Source of the DNA: JADLEX01 sp964586775
Lineage (GTDB): Bacteria > Lernaellota > Lernaellaia > JACKCT01
Assembly (NCBI GenBank): GCA_964586775.1
Contig: CAZPJD010000278.1
Coordinates: 1 to 45,352 of the forward strand
Direction of reading: 5' to 3'
Length of the DNA: 45,352 nt
Each line of letters opens with the position of its first letter. Position 1 is the stretch's first letter. A model generated the notes under the pieces. It was not told the DNA's origin and ran no database searches. It was given only the letters and a program-made list of their open reading frames with translations. The position numbers and the translations under genes were made by a program. Shown piece by piece: positions 26,387 through 34,013 of this stretch.

Positions 26387-29300
26387 ATGGAGAAGGACCT
26401 TGAGCGCGTGGCGACAGAATTGGCTGGCGCAATCTCGGCCGGTATCAAGAAGGCCGCGCGCGACTTCGATTCGGAGGCCGACTTCCGACGCGAGGCCGCG
26501 AAACTCATCGAGAGGGCTGCGGGCGAGGCCGGTCTCGAGCTGACTCCCAGAGACGAACACACGGTCGCGAGCGGGCGGGTCGACAGCCTCTACAACCTGC
26601 TCGTTCTCGAATACAAAGCGCCAGGGACCCTTCGCAACAGCAACGAGACCAGAAAGAACCGGGAGGTCATCGAGCAGACGCAAGGATACATTGTCGACGT
26701 CGCGAGCCAGCACAAACGTGAATCTCAGAGATTCGTAGGAGTGGTCACGGACGGTCATTATTTCGTTTTCATTCGCCGTATCGGCGAGAGCTGGGTTTTG
26801 GACGAGCCGGAGGAAGTGAACGCGACGTCGACGGCTCGGTTTCTTCGGTTTCTTTTCGCGCTTGCCACAGGAGCGGCGTTAATCCCCGAGAACCTGCTTC
26901 GGGACTTCGGGCCGAAATCCGAGCGATTTGTCGTCGCGTTCAATGCGTTGTATGCGGGTCTGGAATGTCAGCTCGATGGCGGGAGTGATCGTCCGCTCGT
27001 CTCAAAGCTGTTCGAGCAGTGGAAGAGATTTTTTAGCGCGGCGACGGACTATCGCGAATGGTTCGCGCACATCCGAGGCAAGAGCGAGTTTCATGCGATT
27101 CTTGCAGAAACGAAACTGGATCCGAAATCGGCGGACGCCCCGCGCGTGTTTTTTGTCCTCCACACCTATTACGCGCTCCTCATCAAGCTGATCGCCACGC
27201 TCGCGGCGGCGCGATTTGCGGGAGGGGCGGCTCGGCAGCCATTTTCGGGAATTATCGGAAAAGAGGGAACCGCGCTCCGGGACGCCTTCGAACGAATCGA
27301 GCATGGCGGGATCTTTCGCGAGTACGGAATCCGGAATTTTCTGGAGGCCGATTTTTTCGGTTGGTACGTCGCGGCTTGGGGTCCAGAGGTCGAGAAGGCC
27401 GTCGGCGGGCTGATTCGCTGTCTGCACGATTACGACCCGGGTACGCTCGATCTTGCGCCGGAAAACGCCCGCGACTTGCTGAAAAACCTCTATCACTCGA
27501 TCCTCCCGCGCGCAGTGCGCCAAACCCTCGGCGAATACTACACGCCGGATTGGCTCGCGGAGCACGTCATTCGAAGCACCGTGGACGCGGCCGACTTGGG
27601 CGATCCGCGTAAGCGTGTGCTGGACCCGTCATGCGGATCGGGGACGTTTCTCGTCCTCGTCATCCGCTTCATTCGCGAACGCGCTGCGCGAAACCGATCG
27701 AATCCCGCCGAGGTCCTGGAGAGGACTTTGCAAAACGTCGTGGGGTTCGACCTGAATCCGCTGGCAGTCATCGCCGCGCGCACCAATTATCTTCTCGCAC
27801 TCGGTGATCTTCTTCGGGAGCGAACCGGAGATATAGACATTCCCGTCTATCAAGCGGATTCCGTTCTGACTCCGTTTTACCCGCATGAGCGCGTGAGAAA
27901 CGGGCAACTTTCGCTGCGTTTGGAAGCTGGCGAATACCGGATTCAAACCGTTGTCGGCGAATTTCGCGTTCCGACGCTTTTCGCGAATCGCGTATTGATG
28001 GAGATCCTCGCGAACGAGCTGGACGACGCGGTCGAGTCCCAAATCAAACCCCAGGCATTTCTCCATCGGATTCGTGCAGCCGCTGGCTTGGACGACGATC
28101 AGGTCGCCGCGACCTCGACCTCGCTGACGGTGCTCCACAACCAGCTCCGCGGCTTGCACGACGAAGGCATGAACGGCGTGTGGGCGCGAATCATCAAGAA
28201 CGCCTTCGCGCCGCTTTTTAACGATGCCAGCCACTACATCGTCGGCAATCCGCCCTGGGTGAATTGGGAAAACCTGCCTGACGAGTACCGAACGACGACG
28301 CAGGACCTGTGGCGTCACTACAACCTGTTCGTCCACAGCGGCATGGATACAATTCTCGGCAAGGGCAAGAAAGACATCTCCATGCTGATGACGTACGTCG
28401 CCGCGGACAAATACCTGCGACACGGCGGGCGGCTTGGTTTCGTCGTATCGCAAAGCCTCTTCAAATCGTCCGCATCCGGACAGGGGTTCCGCCAATTCGA
28501 GTTGCCCGATCGCACATCGCTTGGCGTCATTCGTGCCGAGGACATGGTGGAACTCAATCCGTTCGAGGGTGCGACCAACCGCACCGCCGTGTTGGTGTTT
28601 CTAAAGGGCAAGCGCACCACGTATCCCGTCGAATACACCGTCTGGAAAAAATTGAGGCGTGGACGCGGAAGCCGGGTGCCGTTTGACGGCGTTTACGACG
28701 AGGTCTTTCGCGAATGGGTTCGGGCGCTGAAATGGCACGCGAGGCCGGTGAGCGACGCAGATCCTACTTCAGCGTGGATCACGGCGCGAAAGCAGGCTCT
28801 TGGCGCGCTCACGAAAGTCCTGGGCAACTCCAGGTATTCCGCCCACGCCGGTTCCTTCACCGGCGGGGCGAATGCCGTCTACTGGTTGGAGGTGTCCGGG
28901 GCGCGACCGGGCGGAATGCTCGTCGCGTCGAACCTGACGGAAGGAGCCAAGATCAAGGTTCCGCGAATTCAGGCGGCGGTAGAGGAGGCTCTGGTTTATC
29001 CTCTCCTCCGCGGTCGCGATGTGAGGCGATGGAATGCGGAACCCTCCGCCCATATTCTCATGATGCAAGACCCGAAGACGAAGATGGGGATAGATGAGGC
29101 CGTGGTTTCAGCCGAGTATCCCAAGGCGTATTCATATCTACGTCGGTTCGAATCTGTCTTAAGGGCGAGGAGGAGCCAAGCGGTTCGTCGCTTGATGGAG
29201 AAGGGTCCTTTTTATTCGATCTTCGCAGTTGGGGATTACACGTTCGCTCCGTGGAAGGTCGTGTGGAGGGAGCAGGCTTCCCAGTTCACGGCAGCGGTGA

Positions 29301-29683
29301 TCGGCAAGGCGGACGGCAAGGTCATCATTCCCGATCACAAGCTGATGCTGGTCGCCGCCGCATCCAAGGCTGAAGCGCATTACCTGTGCGCGGCACTGAA
29401 TTCCTGCCATGTCCGCCTCGCCGTTGCGGCGTACGCGGTCGACATTCAGATGGACCCCCACGTGCTCGACAACATCAAGGTGCCGAAGTTCTCCGCGTCT
29501 AATTCGGTGCACACCACGCTCGCGAAGCTCTCGCAGCGTGCGCACGTTTCCGCGGCGAAAGGCGAGTCGGACGCCCTCGCCCGGATCGAGCTGGAAATTG
29601 ATCGCGAGGCCGCCAAGTTGTGGAAACTGACCGCGGAGGACGTGGAGGAAATCCGTATTTCACTGGCGGAAGCGCTGTCTTAG
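26387..29683 (+). CDS. Type IIG-like restriction enzyme/adenine-N6 methyltransferase
   Basis: This is a 1098-residue single-chain enzyme with a nuclease and a methyltransferase in one polypeptide. An N-terminal PD-(D/E)xK-type site is seen at Asp66 and Glu75-x-Lys77 in GRVDSLYNLLVLEYKAP. The gamma-class N6-adenine methylase core follows: motif I DPSCGSGTF (413-421) and catalytic NPPW (621-624), with YYTPDWLAEHVI just ahead of motif I. A C-terminal region of about 350 residues, with repeated specificity-like segments (LLRGRDVRRWN, VIIPDHKLMLV), would read the DNA target. This order matches Eco57I/BREX PglX-like type IIG enzymes. GGAGGAG precedes the ATG at a good distance. It stands alone with its own promoter and terminator-like hairpin, and its less GC-biased wobble use suggests recent acquisition. 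It probably acts in phage defence. Confidence 0.87.
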   Translation: MEKDLERVATELAGAISAGIKKAARDFDSEADFRREAAKLIERAAGEAGLELTPRDEHTVASGRVDSLYNLLVLEYKAPGTLRNSNETRKNREVIEQTQGYIVDVASQHKRESQRFVGVVTDGHYFVFIRRIGESWVLDEPEEVNATSTARFLRFLFALATGAALIPENLLRDFGPKSERFVVAFNALYAGLECQLDGGSDRPLVSKLFEQWKRFFSAATDYREWFAHIRGKSEFHAILAETKLDPKSADAPRVFFVLHTYYALLIKLIATLAAARFAGGAARQPFSGIIGKEGTALRDAFERIEHGGIFREYGIRNFLEADFFGWYVAAWGPEVEKAVGGLIRCLHDYDPGTLDLAPENARDLLKNLYHSILPRAVRQTLGEYYTPDWLAEHVIRSTVDAADLGDPRKRVLDPSCGSGTFLVLVIRFIRERAARNRSNPAEVLERTLQNVVGFDLNPLAVIAARTNYLLALGDLLRERTGDIDIPVYQADSVLTPFYPHERVRNGQLSLRLEAGEYRIQTVVGEFRVPTLFANRVLMEILANELDDAVESQIKPQAFLHRIRAAAGLDDDQVAATSTSLTVLHNQLRGLHDEGMNGVWARIIKNAFAPLFNDASHYIVGNPPWVNWENLPDEYRTTTQDLWRHYNLFVHSGMDTILGKGKKDISMLMTYVAADKYLRHGGRLGFVVSQSLFKSSASGQGFRQFELPDRTSLGVIRAEDMVELNPFEGATNRTAVLVFLKGKRTTYPVEYTVWKKLRRGRGSRVPFDGVYDEVFREWVRALKWHARPVSDADPTSAWITARKQALGALTKVLGNSRYSAHAGSFTGGANAVYWLEVSGARPGGMLVASNLTEGAKIKVPRIQAAVEEALVYPLLRGRDVRRWNAEPSAHILMMQDPKTKMGIDEAVVSAEYPKAYSYLRRFESVLRARRSQAVRRLMEKGPFYSIFAVGDYTFAPWKVVWREQASQFTAAVIGKADGKVIIPDHKLMLVAAASKAEAHYLCAALNSCHVRLAVAAYAVDIQMDPHVLDNIKVPKFSASNSVHTTLAKLSQRAHVSAAKGESDALARIELEIDREAAKLWKLTAEDVEEIRISLAEALS

Positions 29684-29806
29684 GACCGGGAACCCACGCC
29701 CCCTTGGCGCTGTCCGACCAAGTACCCACACGAAGTGTCCGGGGCTTTGCGAAAGGCCGAGTCACCCTGACGACAAGAACGACCCCGCACGGGGTACGAC
29801 CTTCCA

Positions 29807-29873
29807 AACCGACCGAGGGAGACACCGCCTCCTCCCCCACGTGATCCGGCCCGGCCCCTTTCCCTCGTCGGTT
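29807..29873 (+). terminator. Hairpin after the restriction gene, possible terminator
   Basis: AACCGACCGAGGGA (29807-29820) pairs with TCCCTCGTCGGTT (29861-29873) with one bulged base and a 40-base loop. TCTTT follows. The long loop makes it a weaker terminator candidate. Confidence 0.35.
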
Positions 29874-30076
29874 TCTTTATCCACTCCGATAATTCCGCGA
29901 ATTTTTCCGATCTCGCCCCCGCGCGACGCACTATGACCAAAATCAGGAACCCGAACGCGAGCGTGTTGTCAGTACGAATAGATCGCCGCCACACCCGGCG
30001 ATCGGCGCGAGAGAAGGCCGGCTCCATGCTTCGCCTTCGACCGCAACGCAAGCCCACGCAACATTCTCCCTCCTAC

Positions 30077-30105
30077 GGGCGATCGAAAGATCGCCCACTT
30101 TTTTT
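30077..30105 (+). terminator. Perfect Rho-independent terminator in the TerC upstream region
   Basis: GGGCGATC (30077-30084), the tetraloop GAAA and GATCGCCC (30089-30096) form a perfect 8-bp hairpin, followed by ACTTTTTTT. It could end read-through from upstream or act as an attenuator in a TerC leader RNA. Confidence 0.75.
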
Positions 30106-30199
30106 GAGGAGACGCCGTTTGCGCGCCGGCCTGTTCGTCATCATTCCCACAAGGAATTTCTTCGGCTAAAAGCGCGTTCGCGAAATGCGAGGAGATGCG

Positions 30200-31129
30200 A
30201 TGGAAGCTTCGATCGGCAGTCCGGCCCTGTGGGCGGTGTTCACCGGGTTCATTCTCGCGATGCTCGCCCTGGATTTGGGCGTGTTCCACCGCAAGTCGCA
30301 CGTGGTCACCACGCGCGAGGCGCTGGCGTGGAGCGTGGTGTGGATCGCCCTCTCGCTCGCTTTCAACGCTTGGATCTACATCGCCCACGGTTCGACCAAG
30401 GCGCTCGAATTCCTCACCGGTTACCTGATCGAGAAGTCGCTGTCCGTCGACAACATCTTCGTCTTCGTCCTCGTCTTCTCCTTCTTCGCCGTCCCGTCGC
30501 TATATCACCACCGCGTTCTGTTTTGGGGCGTGCTCGGCGCGCTCGTCATGCGCACGATCTTCATCATCACCGGCGCGGCGCTGCTCGAGCGCTTTCACTG
30601 GATCATCTACGTCTTCGGCGCGTTTCTGGTGGTGACCGGCATCAAGATGCTGCTGCAAAAGGAGCACGGCGTTCACCCCGAGAACAACCCGCTGGTCAAG
30701 CTCGTGCGAAAGGCGCTGCCGATCACGAACGACTACCGCGGCGAGCACTTTTTCGTGCGCGAAGCGGGCCGATGGGTGGGCACGCCGCTGTTCATCGTGC
30801 TCGTCACCATCGAGTTCACCGATTTGATCTTCGCGGTCGATTCCATCCCCGCCATTTTCGCCGTCACGCGAGACCCCTTCATCGTCTACACGTCCAACAT
30901 CTTCGCGATCCTGGGGCTGCGTTCGCTGTATTTCCTGCTCGCGGGAATCATCGACAAATTCCACTATCTCAAAGCCGGCCTCGCGCTTGTGCTCGCGTTC
31001 GTCGGTACGAAGATGCTCGTCATGGGCGTCTACAAGATTCCGATCGGCATCTCGCTCGGCGTGGTCGCGCTGCTGATTGCGGGATCGGTCGTCGCGTCGC
31101 TCGTCTTTCCGAAAAAAGCGACGGGGTGA
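30200..31129 (+). CDS. TerC/Alx family membrane protein (putative metal exporter)
   Basis: This is a 309-residue integral membrane protein with about nine spans. The two conserved acidic blocks of the TerC/Alx family are present: EKSLSVDNIF (with Asp84) and EFTDLIFAVDSIPAIFAVT (about residues 202-220). Members such as E. coli Alx and B. subtilis MeeF/MeeY export manganese, in some cases metallating secreted proteins; others are linked to tellurite resistance. The ATG at 30200 is chosen because GAGGAG lies five bases upstream; an ATG at 30185 lacks a good site. It stands alone. A terminator hairpin 95 bp upstream raises the possibility of leader control, which is usual for this family, but no known riboswitch motif could be recognised. 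Confidence 0.9.
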   Translation: MEASIGSPALWAVFTGFILAMLALDLGVFHRKSHVVTTREALAWSVVWIALSLAFNAWIYIAHGSTKALEFLTGYLIEKSLSVDNIFVFVLVFSFFAVPSLYHHRVLFWGVLGALVMRTIFIITGAALLERFHWIIYVFGAFLVVTGIKMLLQKEHGVHPENNPLVKLVRKALPITNDYRGEHFFVREAGRWVGTPLFIVLVTIEFTDLIFAVDSIPAIFAVTRDPFIVYTSNIFAILGLRSLYFLLAGIIDKFHYLKAGLALVLAFVGTKMLVMGVYKIPIGISLGVVALLIAGSVVASLVFPKKATG

Positions 31130-31160
31130 TCGGCGGCCGCAATGCGTCCAAAAAGCGAAT

Positions 31161-31196
31161 CCCGGCGCCGCCATGCGGGCGACGCCGGGAATTTTT
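31161..31196. terminator. Terminator between TerC and the penicillin-acylase gene
   Basis: CCCGGCG (31161-31167) and CGCCGGG (31183-31189) form a stem, followed by AATTTTT on the plus strand. On the minus strand the hairpin is followed by ATTCGCTTTTT. It lies between two converging genes and may serve both. Confidence 0.65.
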
Positions 31197-31205
31197 ACGC
31201 GCGCG

Positions 31206-33896
31206 TCACTCGCTGACGAACGCCATCATGTACTCGGTCGCATCGAGAATCGGTTGCACGGCGTGCGGCATTTCGTAGTAGTCGCCGGTAAGCCAGTTCG
31301 CGAGCATGTCCTGCTGGTTCGGGTCGCCGGTAACCGGGATCTGCCCGCCGGGGTAGTGCACGTGCGTGGTGATCTCGCCATCCACGAATTCGTGGATGAT
31401 GCGCAGACTCGGGCCCGACGTCGTCTCGAAGTCCGTGTTGCTCTCGTCGTAGCCCGCCACATTGGGCGTGTTGTCCGAACCGGGAATGGCGAAGGGGCCG
31501 AGGTCGAAGCCCGGCAGCCCGAACGCCGAGAAGGCCACATGGCCGAGCATCAGGTGATGCTTGCGTCCCCACAGCCAGTCCTCGATCGGGGCGCCGTCGA
31601 ACTCGTCCCACCCCGCGATGGCCGCCACCGCACCGTTGATCGCGCTCACGATCGTGTCGCGGCGAGTCTCGACGGGCACCGTGGAGACGTCGTTCCACAG
31701 GTCGCTTGCTTCGTCGTCGAGCAGGCCGAGGATCGCGACCTGCGTTTCGGTCCATCCGTACGGATAGTCGAAGCCGGCGTCGGCCACCTCGTCGCCGAAG
31801 GTCGCGACGCGAAGCTCGATGTCGTACTCGGCGAAGCCCATCGCGGCCACCGCCGCCGCGCGCACGTCGGCGTCATCCGACGCCGGGCCGTTTGGATCGG
31901 AGCCCGCGAGGCCGGAGTGCGTCTCGAAGGTCCAGTCTTCCCAGTAGCCCACCATGTCCTCGGCCTCGGTCGAAAGGCCGGTCATGTCCGCGTTCAGCAC
32001 ATCGAGCGTCGCGGTGATGAGGTCGCGGGCGTAGTTGTCCTGCACGGTGAACTGCGTCGCCTGCGTGGATTCCATCGTAACGCCGTCGCCCGCGAGTTGC
32101 TCCTCGAGCATCTCGGTGATGCGCTGGGCGCGATAGCCGATGTCGCGCTCGAAGTACCAGTAGTGGTCGCTATCGGTCGGGTCGCCCGATTGCAGCGTGC
32201 CGTTGATGTCGTTGTTCGCGGTGACCAGCCAGCCCTTGGCGGGGTTCTTGACCTGCGGCATGTCGGCGATGTCGGCTTCCCACTCCGCCGATCCGTCGCC
32301 GGGCAGCACGAACCACGGCTTGTAGGTCGCGGCCCAGGAGCGCTCGGGCACGCGGGCGTTGGGGAAGTAGCCGAGGTCGCCGTTCACGTCCTGAAGAACG
32401 AAGTTCTGCGCGCCGACCTTGAAGTTCTCGATGGCGGCAAAGCCTTCGTCCACGTTGGTCGCCACGGCGAGCTGACGGAAGGTCAAAGGTTCGGCCGACG
32501 GCTCGTGGCCGGTCCAGCGGAAGGACATGGCCGTCGTTCCGTCGATCGAATCGGGCAGGATGGGGCCGTGATGGGGCACGACGTAGATGTCCTGCGTGAT
32601 CTCTCCGCCGCCGGGCAGCGCGAAGGTCTGCGTGGATTTGGCCACGTCCACCTCGCCGCCGTCGTACTGCACGGCGACGGGCTCGCCGCCATCGAGCACC
32701 AACGTTTCGGCGTACACGTCGAGCACGTCGAATCCCGCCACGGTCTCGCCCCACGCGAGGTTTTCGTTCGCGCCGATGGCGACGATCGGCGCGCCGGCGA
32801 ACATCGCGCCCCACGTGCGCATGTCACCCGCGCCGAGCTCCTTGGTGTCGAGATACGCGAGGTGGAAGACGGAAGGATACGAGAGCGACAGGTGCGGATC
32901 GTTGGCGAGGAAGCCGACGCCGCCGTTGATGTCGGGCGACACGATCCAGTTATTGCTCGCCTCGCCGTTCGGCGAAACGGGTTTGAACGCCGCGTTGGCG
33001 CGCATCGATTCGAGCACGCGGCGCGCGCCGTGGTAGCCCGCGGGCAGCACGCGCTGGGGCGAGGGCGGCGCACCGGACTTGCCGGCCGACTTCGCCCCTG
33101 ACTTCGCTCCGTCGAGTACCACCGTGTCGGTGGCCATCGCGCGGGTGAACATCGTGTCGTACAGGTCGTCGGGCAGCGCGTCGGACCACTCGGTCAGGGA
33201 GATTTCGTTATAAAGCGAGTTCGACAGGTCCCAGGTCTGGTAGCGCGCGAACGAGATGGTGTCGATCACGGTCCAGTCGGGCACGTCCGCGGGCTGGAGC
33301 GCGAAGAAGCCGTACTCGTCAGGCCAACCCACGGGCTGCGCCTCGGCGCGACGGGCGCTGAGCCATGCGTTGACGCCCTCGGCATAGTTCTCGAGCAGCG
33401 TCTTGAGCTCGGCGTCCATGGTCTCGTCGATGTGTTCGAAGACCGAGCGGCCGTCCGTCGCCATGAAGTTCGTGCGCTGCTCGATGTCCACGCCGATCGC
33501 CACGTCGCCGGCGATCTCCGTCAGGCGACCCTGCGCGAAGTGGCGGTAGAAGTCCATCTGGAAGAACCGTTCCATCGCCTGCACGTAGCCCATGACCTTG
33601 ACGGCGTCCTCGGTGTTGCGCGCGAAGACGTAGGGGATCATGTACTCGTCAAAGGCGACGCGCGCCTCGCCCGAGAGCCCGGGGATGTCGATCGTCTCGT
33701 CGGGCGGAACGTCGAGCACGGGGCTGTCGTCGTCGCTCGTGTCATCGTCGGTCGCATCGTCGTCCGTATCGTCGTCTCCGACGTCGTCATCGCCGGAGTC
33801 GTCGTCATCGTCGTCGTCGCCGCAGCCCGCGACAAACGTCAGTGCGCCGAAGAGCGCGATCACCCAAACCAAAGCACGCAAACGAACCGCGAACAT
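31206..33896 (-). CDS. Penicillin acylase family (Ntn-hydrolase) lipoprotein
   Basis: This is an 896-residue exported enzyme. The signal sequence ends in FVAGC (Cys25). A linker made mostly of aspartate in DDDx units follows (residues 26-58), then the penicillin acylase fold. The autocatalytic nucleophile is Ser314 in EASNNWIVSP, which should become the new N-terminus of the beta chain after self-cleavage. Asn505 in DVNGDLGYFPNARVPER is the conserved oxyanion residue. The segment before Ser314 (GAKSGAKSAGKSGAPP) looks like the processed spacer. Family members hydrolyse amides such as beta-lactam side chains, acyl-homoserine lactones or other acyl-amines; the substrate here is unknown. GGAGG lies seven bases before the ATG and a strong promoter lies at 33933-33962. 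Confidence 0.9.
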   Translation of the reverse strand: MFAVRLRALVWVIALFGALTFVAGCGDDDDDDDSGDDDVGDDDTDDDATDDDTSDDDSPVLDVPPDETIDIPGLSGEARVAFDEYMIPYVFARNTEDAVKVMGYVQAMERFFQMDFYRHFAQGRLTEIAGDVAIGVDIEQRTNFMATDGRSVFEHIDETMDAELKTLLENYAEGVNAWLSARRAEAQPVGWPDEYGFFALQPADVPDWTVIDTISFARYQTWDLSNSLYNEISLTEWSDALPDDLYDTMFTRAMATDTVVLDGAKSGAKSAGKSGAPPSPQRVLPAGYHGARRVLESMRANAAFKPVSPNGEASNNWIVSPDINGGVGFLANDPHLSLSYPSVFHLAYLDTKELGAGDMRTWGAMFAGAPIVAIGANENLAWGETVAGFDVLDVYAETLVLDGGEPVAVQYDGGEVDVAKSTQTFALPGGGEITQDIYVVPHHGPILPDSIDGTTAMSFRWTGHEPSAEPLTFRQLAVATNVDEGFAAIENFKVGAQNFVLQDVNGDLGYFPNARVPERSWAATYKPWFVLPGDGSAEWEADIADMPQVKNPAKGWLVTANNDINGTLQSGDPTDSDHYWYFERDIGYRAQRITEMLEEQLAGDGVTMESTQATQFTVQDNYARDLITATLDVLNADMTGLSTEAEDMVGYWEDWTFETHSGLAGSDPNGPASDDADVRAAAVAAMGFAEYDIELRVATFGDEVADAGFDYPYGWTETQVAILGLLDDEASDLWNDVSTVPVETRRDTIVSAINGAVAAIAGWDEFDGAPIEDWLWGRKHHLMLGHVAFSAFGLPGFDLGPFAIPGSDNTPNVAGYDESNTDFETTSGPSLRIIHEFVDGEITTHVHYPGGQIPVTGDPNQQDMLANWLTGDYYEMPHAVQPILDATEYMMAFVSE

Positions 33897-33912
33897 CGCT
33901 CGTCCTCCTTCG

Positions 33913-33962
33913 ATGTCATGACATGACGGAGGATTATAAGCGCCAAGTCACCGCGACGACAA
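33913..33962 (-). promoter_or_regulatory. Promoter and palindrome upstream of the penicillin acylase gene
   Basis: The minus strand reads TTGTCG (33957-33962), an 18-bp spacer, then TATAAT (33933-33938). Just downstream, at about +2 to +13, lies the perfect palindrome ATGTCATGACAT (33913-33924), a possible operator. Confidence 0.5.
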
Positions 33963-33963
33963 T

Positions 33964-33993
33964 AAAAAAACGGAGCCGGACGTCCGACTCCGT
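33964..33993 (-). terminator. Rho-independent terminator of the lipoprotein gene at 34014
   Basis: On the minus strand a stem CGGAGTCGGAC/GTCCGGCTCCG (33971-33992, one mismatch) is followed by TTTTTTT (33964-33970). It lies 20 bp behind the stop codon at 34014. Confidence 0.75.
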
Positions 33994-34013
33994 TTCTGAA
34001 GAGCGAGTGACAG

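Larger units (their letters stand above)
29684..30199. other. Intergenic region between restriction gene and TerC
   Basis: About 500 bp carry no gene. They hold a long imperfect hairpin (29807-29873) just behind the restriction gene and a perfect terminator hairpin (30077-30105) about 95 bp before the TerC start. The stretch between 29880 and 30076 shows no feature I can name. Confidence 0.5.

Noticed and set aside
29880..30199. Manganese riboswitch (yybP-ykoY) in front of TerC
   Set aside because: Expected for the family, but I could not find the conserved core sequences; only a terminator hairpin is visible.
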